Assembly (NCBI GenBank): GCA_037176845.1
Contig: JAYKXP010000010.1
Span: 434,001-498,000 of the forward strand
DNA: 64,000 nucleotides
Origin: Paramarasmius palmivorus
Taxonomy: Eukaryota; Basidiomycota; Agaricomycetes; Agaricales; Marasmiaceae
Direction of reading: 5' to 3'
Below the pieces are notes generated by a model, which saw nothing but the letters and a program-made list of their open reading frames with translations, had not been told where the DNA came from and did no database searches. Shown piece by piece: positions 1 to 10,195 of this stretch. The number at the start of each line of letters is the position of its first letter. Within the stretch, counting starts at the first letter, position 1. The translations under genes and the position numbers were made by a program.

Positions 1-122
1 GTATTGCTACTTCATTCAGCTATCGCATCGTTAGACTTATTGCAAGATTGTCATGTAGATGATCATTCAGAAGTAAGTATGAAGTACCAACACCGTTCTA
101 CACGCTGCAAGACCTAAAGATT

Positions 123-1081
123 TTACCACTCGTTTTCAGCCATGATATCTAACTCCTTCCTCATCGCACCTGTCACGTCTTTCCACCCTTCCTCTTCGAC
201 GACGTTTCCATCCTGGCCAATGACGTACTTGACATGCTCTTCTGGGACAATATCGAAACGGTCCCCGGCCCACTTCCCATGTGCGAAGATGCCTGGATCG
301 TAATCGACATGATCGACATAGCTGGACCACAATGTGCGGATGGCCAGACGATGGGCGAAGTCTCCTATGTCCCCTTCGTCGTCGTAGGTGTACTCCTTCT
401 TAACAAGGTTTCGTAGGACCCATTTCTCACTCGTCTGAATTTTTTCCCCGTCATGATCGTAGAGAGTTTCGAAAGGGACGGCCCATGCTTCGAACATATC
501 TTCCCGACCCGCAAAGTCCTCAACATTTGGAGGTTCTCCGCTAAGGCGGGGCCATTTGCAACTCTTTCTCATCAGCTCATTGAAAGTGATGCGTTCCTCC
601 GCCTTTGGTGCATTTTCGACGTGCGGCGGGAGGTCGTCCGCATAATCACCATAGAACAAAAGGCGATCGCCGGCCCAACAACTCTTGTCCTCTTGTCGAG
701 TTAGGAAGGCGACAAGATATTCTTTTCCGACATTCCAGAAGTAGACACTCGTGGTTGCGAAGCAGAAAGCATCGGTGTAGTCTTTCAATAGCTTGAAAAT
801 GGTTTTGTGTAGTTCGACGGGTAGGTCACGAAGCGTAACCTTTCCTGTATTAAACCTAGAGAACAACAAAATGAATACACATTTCATAGTAAATGATGTC
901 AGGCTCACCGTGGGCGCTCTGCATACTTGCCGTCTGCACATGGGTCTGGCGGAGGAAGCATCATGCGCTGTAGATGAGCGACAATCTTCGTATCGAACCC
1001 CCAGAACCACTCCCCAAATTTTCCCAGATGTCCAGATGTCTGTTTTTTGTCGAGATTGACGAGCTCCCAGTACTGACCCAT
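123..1081 (-). CDS. F-box-like protein of the basidiomycete MGQYWELVNLD family
   Basis: Two exons are supported: 1081-909 and 855-123, joined by a 53-nt GT-AG intron (908-856), giving about 301 residues. The start at 1081 opens with MGQYWELVNLDKKQT, which I recognise as the N-terminus of a large Agaricomycete family of unknown function. After the intron comes an F-box-like stretch (LRDLPVELHKTIFKLL, about residues 63-78), then a Trp-rich body with WAGDRLLFYGDYADDLPP (about 118-135). F-box segments usually bind Skp1 in SCF ubiquitin ligases, but family members are uncharacterised and no substrate-binding repeats are visible, so a role in ubiquitination is inference. The gene sits alone at the left edge with its 3' end toward the window border. 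The family assignment is fairly sure; the function is not. Confidence 0.72.
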
Positions 1082-1314
1082 GGTGGTGAGAGTGAAGAAA
1101 AGACACGGTTGAAAAGCTCCTATTTACATAACAAGTCATCAAGCGCGCGTTCTGACATGCGACGCGTCCCTGCGGGTTCCTTGAGCTCTTTACTGCCGAA
1201 TGACTCTTTTACTGTAACTGACTCAAATTTCGCTTACCCTGAACGGCGTTCTTCCCTTCTGCTATTACAGTATTGATCATGATAGTCTAAAATAGTAATC
1301 TGCCCATTGTTCAT

Positions 1315-3829
1315 TTATGCTAAACCAGCGGCTGCCTGACTTGCCCCTACCAGTCCTCTCGATAGCAAACCACGGAGCCAAGCTTTCTTCTTGACCGCAA
1401 AGGCTTGCAGGTCCATTATTGACTCCATGAAGACGAGCCTGGCGTAACCTTTTTCATATTTCCTGAGTTTTGTACGTCAACAGGACCGCTTGGTGACTCG
1501 GAGGAATATAACATACCACCAACACCCAAAGTAATCTTTTAGTAGCCCAAAGGACAGAAGCCCCCGTTCTCTCATCATGTCTATGAGACGTCTTTGGTCA
1601 CTCCTCCACACCGATATTAGGCAATATTTTGCCATTATAAGGAAGATTCGAACCTAGAGATGATCAACACTTAGAAGAAGGGGAGAAGCGAACACATACA
1701 TTTGAATGAGTAGTAACAAGCGAGCTATCGAGACTCCTGTTGCAATGATGAATGTCCATATCCCCATGAATGCAATTTCAGCCACGTACCGTGTAAGGTC
1801 GTTCAGCTTCAGTACCATCAGCACTCGTCGAGGAACGCGCCTTAGAACATCAAAGACTGATACCAACAGACCCTTCCGATTGACGACCGCGTTCCTTATA
1901 GCTTCCATTTCTTCTACACTTTGTGGTGTGACATTCAACATTCCGGATGCCTTTTTGAACGTGGGCTTTTTCTCGTTTTCATCAGTATCAGAGTCCCATG
2001 TTCCTTCTAATGCCGCTCGTCCAGTGATCGCGGCTTCGAAGACAGGGTACTGGGAGTATCAGAAGGATATCAGAAATCGTTCATCATGTAGATGGAAGAG
2101 GAATAGGACGTACCAAATCAGGTCCAATATTGCCGACAAGCTGTGCGTACTTTCGTCTATCTGCATTTGTTTCCGGTGTTCCCGGCCCCATCAACGAAAG
2201 CCAAAACCTGCTATAATTCAGTCGAAGGTCGTCGTCAATGTCGAAATATAGGCCGTGGTCTAGAAGCACGATTTCAAAGTTGTATGGAGACTTCGAATAG
2301 TGAGGTGCAGGCCGGATTAAAAGGTTTCCTGGATGCGGATCCTGAAAGAATGTAAATATCAAAAGACAGGAAGGACATAGTTGGACACACCGCATGAAAC
2401 CATCCGTCAATGAAGACCATCTTATTAAAGATCCGTGATAGCTCTAACGCCACTTTGTTACGATCGATTTTCCAGTGTGCAAGGAACTCGAGATCATCAA
2501 CCCGACCGCCTTGTATGTATTCCATGATCAGCACTCTTTTTTTGGCACTTATAACATCGGGAATGTATAGCGAAGTCCGAGTATTCTGGAATTTCTCGAC
2601 AGTTTTTGCCGCATTCGCAGCTTCATTGGCAAAATCGAGTTCCTTCGGGAGATTCGTACGCATTTCTTCCTGTGATACGTGAATGAAAAAGAAAGACTTA
2701 GTGATGAGTAACACTTAAGACTTACTCCTAGCCATGTTAGCTCGAATTCAGGAAAAATTCTCTTTACTTAAGCTCGATCAGAACAAAGTTCTTGTGGCAA
2801 GGCAAGTTCACTCACTCCACCCTATACTGATGTCAGAAACCGCTCCACAAAACAGATCTGTACATACCTAATGTGACTTCTACCATTTCCATATCAACAT
2901 CACAAAATTCAGCAAGATGTGGATGTTGTAACTGGTAATGCCGAGTGAGCTTCGCACATGGGTGGTGATATTGAATTACACACCTTTACAGCGACCTTCT
3001 TTCCGGTTTCTCTATGATGTCCAACGTGCACCTGAGCCAGTGACGCAACGCCAATAGGGTGAGGGTCAAAGTCATCGAAAAGCTCGTTGATGGATTGCCC
3101 CATGTCAGAAAGAAAGAGTGCCTCTACGTCTTCGTAGGGTGTTGGTTCGCACTGGTCCTGCAGTCTAGCGGAGATTCAACGTCAGGTCGAGCTTAGATTT
3201 GCGATACAGACGCACGGTCTCATAGTGGATGTCCATTCCTTTGGCAAAACAATAACCGACGACAAATGCTGCCCTAGCTTGATATAAATGCCTTTCGAAC
3301 AGAAGCCAGTCAGTCTTTTTTTAGCCACATATGAAACGAGTGCAGGCTCACCCCCGTTCGCCAACAGCGACTGCAAAACCCTCTCTGCACTTCTCTTATG
3401 ACAGCCTGAGTATTCCGTCAGTTGTTCATCTTCTGTCGCATATGATTTGGAGAATGTGAGCTTGTAATCGATAATTCCGAGGACAGCAGCGCCTGATTGA
3501 AAGGGTGAGCGTCGGGAAGAACAGAATCTAGAGAAGATAAACTGACGAGCGACACGTGAGCAGCGCACTATTGCTAACACCGTATGTCGAAAAGGCTGGT
3601 AATTCTGATATGCTAGTAAACCTGCTCCCGACAACAACAAGATCGACGCTGGGCATATGAACCATGGGATTTGTACCCCACTTGGTTTCTTCCCTACAAA
3701 TGCATCCCCGAATGAAGAGGTAGAGTTAAAGCAAGCCTTTTGTCTTCGAAAACTTGCACCGAATCTTGTGGGTTGAGAAGCACGAAATATGGAGAAAACC
3801 TGAGGTCTTGACCGGAAAGAAAAGGACAT
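1315..3829 (-). CDS. MCP2: ABC1/ADCK1-type atypical kinase-like protein, mitochondrial (Mcp2-like)
   Basis: A multi-exon gene of the ABC1/UbiB family, closest in layout to animal ADCK1 and yeast Mcp2, which act at the mitochondrial inner membrane in lipid homeostasis. The N-terminus is rich in Arg, Ser and Phe and precedes a hydrophobic segment (PWFICPASILLLSGAGLLAY, about residues 54-73), as expected for a mitochondrial membrane protein. Family motifs follow in order: GIYIKLGQ, PIGVASLAQVHVG with VAVKVQHP, ELDFANEAANA, WFHADPHPGNLL and LLDHGLY. ABC1 proteins replace the usual glycine loop by an Ala-rich one and often bind ATP without clear protein-kinase activity. The C-terminal exons must be assembled across introns near 1700-1655 and 1530-1477; they end in a basic tail (VKKKAWLRGLLSRGL) at the stop codon 1317-1315. 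It is divergent from the next gene. Confidence 0.85.
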
Positions 3830-3967
3830 CGGCAGGAAGCGCCCAGCTTGGCGCGCGATGCGTTCATGTCACAGGGTGTCACTGTGACTGGGCACTGGGT
3901 TCGAATTCAACAGCAACATCGAAGTCGTTCTTCAACCTTCACCTGCCACACTAGTGTGATACCTGAC

Positions 3968-3982
3968 ACGCGTTGTACGCGT
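3968..3982. promoter_or_regulatory. Paired MCB-like elements in a divergent promoter
   Basis: Two copies of ACGCGT (3968-3973 and 3977-3982) are separated by three bases and lie inside a hyphenated palindrome CACGCG-TTGTA-CGCGTG (3967-3983). ACGCGT is the MluI cell-cycle box bound by the MBF (Mbp1/Swi6-type) factor at G1/S genes of fungi. The pair lies 40 bp before the start codon of the viroplasmin-domain gene and about 140 bp before the ADCK1-like start on the other strand. Single ACGCGT sites occur elsewhere in the window; the pairing and the position make this one stand out. Function is inferred from the motif only. Confidence 0.45.
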
Positions 3983-4021
3983 GAGATATCCTTTCTAGGA
4001 CGGCACGTAGAAGGAATAAGG

Positions 4022-5560
4022 ATGCCGAAGAAGTGGTACGTGGTGATTAGAGGAACAAAAGTCGGAATTTTCGAATCTTGGTGCGTATCTCAATTTCAAC
4101 CTTTCATCGATACAGCCATGATAACCGGTCTCGTCTAGGATCGACGCCGGACCACTCACAAAAGTAACAGGCTCAATACACCAGAGGTACATCTTCGGAG
4201 TTAGTTTGGCCTTTCATTTGGCTGACTTTAACCAAGTTTCGAAACGCGAGACGAAGCAGAGGCTGTCTGGGAACGGGCTAGGGCAGCAGGTACCATCAAA
4301 GTAATTGACGGTCCTAAGGGGTCGAATCAAACCACCCCGTCAGCCAGCAGTATCGAGTGCGAGACTGTTCATATCGAGACAGCCGCGACAGACGGCCGTA
4401 CCGCTGCCTGTTCACATCAGTGTTCTGTTCATTCCCAAAACTCTGCAGTGAGTACAGGGTCGGGTCGTATCAGAGCTCCACCTTCTCCGCCACCCTCTCC
4501 TCTGAGGCAACCTTCCCCGGTCGTCTCCTCGCACTCTACCATGTCGTCGAGGTCAAGACGGTCTCGCTCCGCGCAAGTAGGACATCCTGCGGCAACTCCG
4601 GCACATGTAATCGACGATATACCTAATTCACCTCAAGAGACCTCTCGAACCCGTTATCGCAGTGTGGAGTCTGATCTTTCGAGCCCGGATACAGGCGACA
4701 CCACCATACTTCAACCTGGGGACTCTCCGCGCAAGCGGAAGCCATCTCGTCCCAAAAACTCGCCCACAAAGACTCGTGACAAAGGAAAAGCTCGCAGTAC
4801 CTGCCCTCCTGAACCCATGAGCCCGTCACTGAGCTGCCCTCTGCCCAGCAACAGACCACAACTGTCGCCTTCGCGTGGTCCACAGGATAAGGGCAAGGGG
4901 AAGCAGAGAATGCTACAAAGTCCCAGGACTCGCCGTGCTGTTATTGGTAGCATCACAGACGCCGAGCCCTATCCAAATGACACGGAACCCGAGTCTGACG
5001 TTGTTCAGTCATCGTCAAGGACAATTGGCAGGTCTCAAACATTCCCAACAGTTTCGTCTCACCGGTCACCGGGTGATGTATCTTACCCTACTGTGGATAC
5101 CGATGCGAGTTCTTCTGAGCCCGAACTCGTATCCTCCACTCCACGGCGTCGCCCACGAAAGGCAGACGCCTGGCTTCACAGGCTTGAGACTCCTGTCAAT
5201 GTAACACAGTACCTGAGCCCACTCACTTCTCCACAACTCCGGACACCGGATATGCCACTTCCTGATGAGGTTCAAGCCGAGAGGTCTGTGAATGGCAGAA
5301 GTGCTAGCCCTGCCACTTCAAGGACTGTATCTTCCAGTGGTTCCAGGTCTTCCAGGAGCAGGGGATCTTCCCGAGCAGTACCTCGTGTTAATGCAGGTCA
5401 CTTCATCCAGGCTAGTGGTTCTGGAAGTGCTTCCCGCAATGAGATCCTGGGAGCACTCGGGCTGTCCGAATGCTCTCCTTCTCTTGCGTCATCCCCGCGT
5501 CTTGTAGACCCTCGCTCTCCAAAGGGAGGTCGATCAAATGTTTCAGACCTGGATGGGTGA
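4022..5560 (+). CDS. RNase H1 N-terminal (viroplasmin/HBD) domain protein with long disordered tail
   Basis: Exons are 4022-4080, 4139-4186 and 4237 to about 5560 (introns of 58 and 50 nt). The spliced N-terminus reads MPKKWYVVIRGTKVGIFESW, then IDAGPLTKVTGSIHQ, then SFETRDEAEAVWERARAAG. This is the complete hybrid-binding (caulimovirus viroplasmin) fold that eukaryotic RNase H1 uses to hold RNA:DNA hybrids, including the Lys-Trp-Tyr-Val-Val start and the SFETRDEA helix. No RNase H nuclease domain follows. Instead there are about 400 residues rich in Ser, Pro, Arg and acidic patches (SPRKRKPSRPKNSPTKTR, SSSGSRSSRSRGSSR), presumably disordered. A hybrid-binding or chromatin role is inference. 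The stop at 5558-5560 overlaps a possible GT donor (GTGAGT at 5557), so one more short exon is possible. Confidence 0.75.
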
Positions 5561-6065
5561 GTGTAGCCATTGTTCATCCTTCTCTCGAAAGGCTCAACAA
5601 CCTTGGCAGTTAGTTCACCAAAGCAAAGACCCTCAAGAATGTCCCGTTATATCTCCTCATCTGTATCTTGAACCCCGATTATGTTACTTACCTTTTTCTT
5701 GATGACCGCCTGCGCAACCTGGATTTCATAAGGCATGTATAAACCCCCGTATCTGAATATTGAGTTGCTGTATATATTGTGTATGTATTCCTGAATTCAA
5801 GTGAATTGCTTCCTGGTACCCTTTATCTAATGGTCCGCAATCAACAAAGTGTGGTGCTCTATCGAAGTGCGCAAGTGGGTTACCCAATCCACCCAACATG
5901 GTACATGGATCCCATGGCATCAACCTGAAAGTCTGTATACCTGGAAACCCAGTGCCGCCTCTATGATGGGACGCGTAGTCCGGTACAGAGCACATCAGGA
6001 TCCGAGTGCAAAATCGCTTGAACCTGAACGTTTGAACGTTGTCGCCAGAGATTGACGATTCAATT
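5561..6065. other. Intergenic, convergent 3' regions
   Basis: About 500 bp lie between the stop codons of the viroplasmin-domain gene and Duo1, which converge here. Short ORFs occur on both strands (for example 5726-6100 minus and 5849-6055 plus) but overlap each other, lack splice logic and resemble no family I know. I see no further gene. The stretch probably holds the two 3' UTRs; one ACGCGT occurs near 5970. Confidence 0.5.
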
Positions 6066-7073
6066 TCAAGTGCGTTTCCCCGCTCCACGTGCAATTCCAC
6101 TGGGTCTGCCAGTTACGGAGCTAGCTCTCGTTGACGGTGCAGCGCCCCGTCCTGGCATGGTTGTTATTAGCCATAATGTATGAAATTCTCGTGCAATACT
6201 TACCTGGAACTGCTCGAGTTGTCGTGGAGGTGGTGCCCCTTACACCACGCATAGAGGCCCTCGTTCCTCTAACGCCTCTAACAGCACCTCTTTGTGATGA
6301 CGCTCGTTCTCGTTCGGCCTTTTCCCTGGCTTCCTGTTCCAACCTTTCTTGCGCCTCCCTTGCTTTGCGTTCCCTTTCTCTCTGTACCTCAAGGGCTCGT
6401 TGCTCGGCTTCTCTTCTGGCTTTCTCCGCTGCTTCTTGCCTTTCTCTTTCAAGGTATTCCAAGTCCTGCGTATGCGATTAGTATTATATAAGATTTAGAC
6501 TCCAAACATGTACCGTCTCTCCTCCTTCAAACTCGTTATCGAAGATAATCCGCGTCATGTCTTCGGATTTGGCCAAGATGTTCATATATTTGTTGAGCAG
6601 TTGTTCGGTATGCTTGAGTTGTTCGGACACTTGCTAATTGAACATAAGAAACAGTTTCTGTTAGACATTGCGAGATTACATACCTCGTTTGCTGCCCCAA
6701 CATCGTCCAGTGTACTGTTGAAAGCAGTAAATGCAGAATTGAGCTTCTTCAAAACGTATAGATCGCGGTGAAGTTTCTCTTCGCGTTGTTTGCCTAATAG
6801 GCGTTGTGTTTTAGCCTGCTCCTCTTCGTCCGCTTTCACCGCCTCATCCTCCTCGCCTTCCGCGTCCGGCTGTGGTTCGTCAGGTTGTTTGGGGGGAGGT
6901 CGTGCTAGCAGGCTGAAAGGCTGCTCGGGAATAGCTGTCCGATCGGATATCGAGAGCTCAGAGATTGACAAGTCGGCGTCACTAGAAGAGATGCCTTGAA
7001 GCATAGGAGATTCAGACATCAACCGGGATGTTGTAGGTATACGAATATCATCTGAAAAATCGGCAGCGTTCAT
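6066..7073 (-). CDS. DUO1: DASH complex subunit Duo1
   Basis: The DASH/Dam1 complex is the fungal outer-kinetochore ring that couples chromosomes to spindle microtubules; Duo1 is one of its ten subunits. The start at 7073 gives MNAADFSDDIRIPT. After an acidic, low-complexity stretch comes the Duo1 core: LHRDLYVLKKLNSAFTAFN, then (after an intron near 6690-6640) QVSEQLKHTEQLLNKYMNIL, then AKSEDMTRIIFDNEFEGGE. The C-terminal half is a highly charged coiled coil (LERERQEAAEKARREAEQR onward) followed by Arg-Gly-rich repeats (RGAVRGVRGTRASMRGVRG). A last intron (about 6206-6150) leads to a basic tail ending GRPSGIARGAGKRT. The divergent start codon of Dbp10 is only 112 bp away, so the two genes share a promoter region. 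Confidence 0.85.
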
Positions 7074-7185
7074 GGTGGTCAAATGGTGGTTTAGGTCAAG
7101 GATATACACTGTCTGTGTCACAGAATTTCCGTTTTCGTCTGTGTCACAAAATTTTTGGGCGCTTACCTCCTTCACCTATACTGCC
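7074..7185. promoter_or_regulatory. Short bidirectional promoter, Duo1/Dbp10
   Basis: Only 112 bp separate the divergent start codons of the kinetochore gene DUO1 (minus) and the ribosome-assembly helicase gene DBP10 (plus), so both 5' UTRs and promoters must lie here or overlap the partner gene. A near-duplicated stretch (CTGTCTGTGTCACAGAATTT and GTCTGTGTCACAAAATTT, about 7110-7156) sits in the middle and could be a shared regulatory site. No clear TATA box is visible. Confidence 0.5.
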
Positions 7186-10169
7186 ATGCTCTCTCAAAAA
7201 CGCAAACACAACGAAAGCGAGGATGAGGGTTCATCTCAGGACTCATTCTCAAATGATGAACCTGAAAATGAAGAAGATATTGATATCTCATCTGCACTTG
7301 TCTCCAAGAAGCCTAGGATGGAGAAGCATACAAATTCGGACGATGAAGACGCAGATCTTTCCCTTTTCCTACAAGATACGATGGCGAAAAGGAACGTAAA
7401 AAGTGGGACGGAGGTTGTAAAACAAATGAAGGGAAAGTCAAAATTGGCTAAGGGTGAAGTCGGTGGAGGTAGCTTTCAGAGTATGGGTATGTATCATTTG
7501 ATAAATCGAGCTCATGCTGTTTCTTACCTGGCTTTTAGGTCTCCATCCATCTCTCTTACGTTCCTTGACTCTTCAGGGCTATCGAGTTCCTACACCTATT
7601 CAGCGACTATCAATACCAGCTCTTCTAGCGAATCCTCCCCAAGATCTCGTTGGAATGGCTCGCACAGGTTCAGGAAAGTCACTGGCGTATATGATTCCTC
7701 TTGTACAACGACTCGGAGGTCGGCACTCCACCACATTTGGTTCCCGTGCTCTGATACTGCTTCCTACGCGAGAACTCGCCCTTCAAATATTAAAAGTTGG
7801 GAAGGAGCTGACTCGAGGATGGGGTCACGACAAGGGTAGCCATGCCGGAGACTCGAAGGACAGTGGGGACTCTAAAGGCACCAACTTGCGCTGGAGTCTG
7901 ATTGTAGGGGGTGAAGGATTAGATGAACAGTTCGAAATGATGACCAACAATCCTGATGTGTATGTCCGTCGATTTCTTTTAGAGTTGTTAACCAACGTCT
8001 TCATTAGGATCATCGCAACTCCAGGACGTCTACTCCATCTTGCAGTGGAAATGAATCTAGATCTCAAATCAGTCGAATACGTGGTTTTTGACGAAGCAGA
8101 CCGGTTGTTCGAAATGGGTTTCGAAACCGCTCTTAATGAGATTCTATCACGTCTTCCTACCACACGACAGACACTGTTGTTCTCTGCAACATTACCTAAG
8201 TCACTGGTAGAGTTTGCTAAAGCAGGTTTAGAAAACCCGAAACTCGTCCGACTTGACGCAGAGAGCAAAATCAGTACCGACCTCAAGATGGCATTCTTTT
8301 CTGTCAAACAGACAGAGAAGGATGCTTGTCTTCTCTCCCTCCTTCGGGACGTGATCAAGGTTCCGTTAGCGAAATCCGAATCCCAGCCGACGGATGTAGA
8401 GAAGAAATCCAAAGGGAAGGGCAAAAGCAAGGAAGTCGTCACGATGCCTCACCAAACACTCATTTTCGCTGCTACCAAGCATCATGTGGAGTACCTCACC
8501 ACCCTTCTTACCACAGCTGGTTATGCTGTTTCTCACATATACGGATCGCTGGATCAGGGCGCAAGAACATTCCAAATGGAACAGTTCCGTCGCGGAAAAA
8601 CAGGAATACTGGTGGTTACGGACGTTGCCGCTCGAGGAATAGATATCCCAGTACTTGAAAACGTTGTCAACTACGATTTTCCTCATGGTGCCCGTGTCTT
8701 CGTTCACCGTGTTGGCCGTACAGCCCGTGCAGGTAGACAAGGATGGGCCTGGTCGTTTGTCACCAACTCGGAACTCCCATACCTACTTGACTTGCAACTC
8801 TTTCTCGGACGTCCATTAAAGTGCACGGTCGAAGAACACGGTGATCATGCATACACGGAGTCACTCATTCTCGGTCCCTTTGACCGGTCAAAGGTCGACG
8901 AAGACGTGGAGTACGTGCGTTCACTCGACGATGTCAACCATTCTCTTCCTTCGTTACGAGACGTCATGAAGAGGGGTCATACGATGTATGAAAGGAGCAA
9001 GGGCAAAGCGAGTCCACCCAGCTATAAACGAGCGAAGGAGATGATAAAGGACCCGAAGTGGATTTTGGCGGGATCGGAGTCCGGGGTGCACCCTGTTCTG
9101 CTTCGGGGCTCAGGACAAGCAGATGCACGATCGAAGCTGGAGGCTAGACAGTCCCTCCTTCGTGCCATTAACTCGTTCAAGCCTGCAGAGACGGTCTTTG
9201 AGATTGGGGCTAAAGGCAAGGCAGGCACGGCCAATGCCGCGCTCATGAAACAGCGTCGGAAAGCTTTGGATAAATCTGTCCAAAGATCAGTTCCGAACAT
9301 AAGTAACGCTGGCGAAGATGATGAAAACGTCGCTTCTGGCGACCATGAGGTGGAGATGGCTGGCGAGGAAGAGATTGCGGTAAGCGCCAACCTTCTGTCC
9401 TGAAGGTTCGAGTACTGAGGCACCACTAGGCGGTATTCGACACCTCAAACAATAAAGGCTTCCGTGACGAAGAGTTCTATATGTCGCATTACCAAAAAGA
9501 TGCCTCCACCGAAAAAGGGCAAGTTCTTGTCCTTTGCCACTACCGACTAAAGCTTACATTTCCAGCAGTTATTCTCTTACCGACGGTGCCTCTTTCGTTG
9601 ATCAGGCGAGAAATGCTACTTTCGATCTAGCAGGGGATGACGCTGACGTTGCGGAGCGGAAACGACATCAACTCGGCTGGGACAAGAAGAAAAAGAAGTT
9701 TGTCAAAGGAGACGGTGTCGGGGCGGACAATGTTAAGTTGGTGAAAACAGAAAGTGGCGTCAAGTTACCTGCTTCGTATCGTAGTGGCCGCTTCGAGGAG
9801 TGGAAGGCCAAGACCCATGTCAGCATACCTCGTGTCGGTGAGCAGGAAGCACCTACTATCAGGAAGTCGGGTGATGGGCACAAGTATCGACACAACAAGG
9901 CGATGTCCGCGAAGGCCTTGGATCCGCTCCGTGGCGATTACGAACGCAAGGTACGCCAGAAGAAAAAGAAGGAGGTGGATACTGGAGAGGGAGGTCCACG
10001 ACCAGCATCCAACAAGGGCAAGACCAAAGTTGCTGGAAGATATGGCGGCAAGTCCATTGGCCGTGTCAAATCGGAGCTCAAAAATGCAGAACAGATCAGG
10101 AAAACGAGGAAGATACAGGAGAACCGGAAGCTCAAGAATGCGAGACCTAGTCACAAGGGTAGACGATAG
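7186..10169 (+). CDS. DBP10: ATP-dependent RNA helicase Dbp10 (DDX54-like)
   Basis: A DEAD-box helicase needed for 60S ribosomal subunit assembly in the nucleolus. An acidic N-terminus (MLSQKRKHNESEDEG) leads into the core with all the usual motifs: Q motif VPTPIQ, Walker A ARTGSGKS, PTRELA, TPGR, DEAD, SAT, LIFAATKHH, VTDVAARGID and HRVGRTARAG. The C-terminal Dbp10CT block (FRDEEFYMSHYQKDASTEKG, then SYSLTDGASFVDQARNATF) and a very basic tail ending SHKGRR complete it. Introns: about 7484-7538; 7960-8007 (48 nt, stop-free and a multiple of three); 9380-9429; and 9519-9565, which only keeps frame if its donor is GC (GCAAGT). The length of roughly 890 residues fits the family. It shares a 112-bp promoter with DUO1. 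Confidence 0.93.
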
Positions 10170-10195
10170 TTGTGTTGTACGCCATGGTTTTGATA

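Noticed and set aside
1640..1660. B-box-like GGTTCGAATC on the minus strand, suggesting a tRNA
   Set aside because: The T-stem does not pair beyond three bases and the bases belong to a spliced exon of the ADCK1-like gene.
3896..3912. GGTTCGAATTC resembling a tRNA B box
   Set aside because: No pairing T-stem and no acceptor stem or anticodon arm could be placed around it.
5726..6100. 124-codon minus-strand ORF
   Set aside because: Overlaps the true last exon of DUO1 in another frame and an opposing ORF; no family resemblance.
6240..6481. Plus-strand Leu/Ser-rich ORFs opposite DUO1
   Set aside because: They are antisense shadows of the charged coiled coil of Duo1.
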